This document shows positions 5,851 to 6,055 of a stretch of DNA of 6,055 nucleotides, piece after piece. A model generated the notes under the pieces. The model ran no database searches. It was not told the origin of the DNA and worked only from the letters and a program-made list of their open reading frames with translations. Made by a program: the position numbers and the translations under genes. Origin of the DNA: Nitrososphaera sp. (GTDB lineage Archaea; Thermoproteota; Nitrososphaeria; Nitrososphaerales; Nitrososphaeraceae); the NCBI GenBank assembly GCA_025935445.1, contig JAICVG010000078.1, forward strand, positions 1-6,055. Reading direction: 5' to 3'. Within the stretch, counting starts at the first letter, position 1. Each line of letters begins with the position of its first letter.

Positions 5851-5959
5851 GCTGAGGTCGTGGGTTCAAATCCCACCCAGTCCATTTCTCTTGTTCTGGT
5901 AAACTACAGTATTGTTTTGAGCTTGTTTTGTTTAACTGTAGGACAAATTTAGCAGCAAT
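5851..5959 (+). repeat. tRNA-3'-end repeat, copy 4 (putative att site)
   Basis: The core (5851-5884) differs by one base in the acceptor strand (CCAGTCC for CCGGTCC); the T arm is intact. The trailer TTTCTC, CAGTATTG box, GAGCTT at 5919-5924, GGACAAATT at 5941-5949 and terminal AGCAGCAAT at 5951-5959 align with copy 3. The two arms are about 60% identical by hand alignment, against one or two changes in the core. There is no tRNA 5' half upstream. A new interval begins beyond it and continues past the window. Confidence 0.85.
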
Positions 5960-5997
5960 GCTTTGGATAAATCATATACAAAGGAGTCTTTGATGAC

Positions 5998-6055
5998 ATG
6001 TTTGACATTCCTAGGCTTTACATTTCAGCTTGCTCTTATGCAGCTCACCTAATAG
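5998..6055 (+). CDS. Possible 5' end of the next cassette's gene (partial)
   Basis: An ATG at 5998 opens a frame that stays open to the window edge (MFDIPRLYISACSYAAHLI). AAGGAG at 5981-5986 lies 11 bases upstream. An ATG at 5993 has tighter spacing but closes after 19 codons. The location right after repeat copy 4 fits the one-gene-per-interval pattern. Nineteen codons are too few to be sure that this is a gene, and no function can be proposed. Confidence 0.25.
   Translation, partial: MFDIPRLYISACSYAAHLI

Noticed and set aside
249..5959. CRISPR array
   Set aside because: The repeats are 1.0-3.1 kb apart with genes between them, not regular short spacers, and no cas gene is present.
249..5959. 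Classical integron with attC sites
   Set aside because: The sites are tRNA-derived and not attC-like folded stems, cargo orientation is mixed, and no integron integrase is visible; only the array logic is similar.

Overview
The window looks archaeal, most likely from an ammonia-oxidising Nitrososphaeria (Thaumarchaeota) or a close relative. This is inferred from AT-rich spacers with TATA-like boxes, a secreted hydrolase full of N-glycosylation sequons with a poly-Asn run, an APC permease fused to universal-stress domains, and tRNA-like fragments ending in A without an encoded CCA. The lineage is not proven by any marker gene.

Three convincing genes are present: a six-helix membrane protein of unknown function (397-1149, +), a secreted alpha/beta hydrolase (1310-2626, -), and an 810-residue APC-family amino acid/amine permease with two cytoplasmic UspA-like domains (2954-5386, -). 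No recombinase, replication gene or complete tRNA is seen.

The most striking feature is not a gene. Four same-direction copies of a roughly 110-bp repeat, starting at 249, 1272, 2771 and 5851, separate the genes so that each interval holds exactly one. Each copy begins with a nearly invariant 34-bp core that reads as the 3' end of a tRNA gene (end of the variable loop, full T arm, 3' acceptor strand, discriminator A). A T-rich trailer and a much less conserved arm follow, with a GAGCTT box at fixed distance and, in three copies, a GACAAA box. The intervals measure 1023, 1499 and 3080 bp. This is the layout expected of an array of gene cassettes, or serial insertions, bounded by att sites derived from a tRNA 3' end. 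It resembles an integron array in logic, but gene orientation is mixed and the site is tRNA-derived. The arm of copy 2 supplies the last ~23 codons of the hydrolase gene.

Region by region: 1-248 has at most the tail of an upstream gene and a strong imperfect hairpin (106-146); 249-1271 is cassette 1 (membrane protein); 1272-2770 is cassette 2 (hydrolase); 2771-5850 is cassette 3 (permease plus a 464-bp upstream spacer with a possible small RNA near 5596-5656); 5851-6055 is the fourth repeat and perhaps the first codons of a next gene. All three products act at or outside the membrane, so the array may carry accessory envelope, uptake and scavenging functions. No shared pathway is evident, and the genes do not form an operon.
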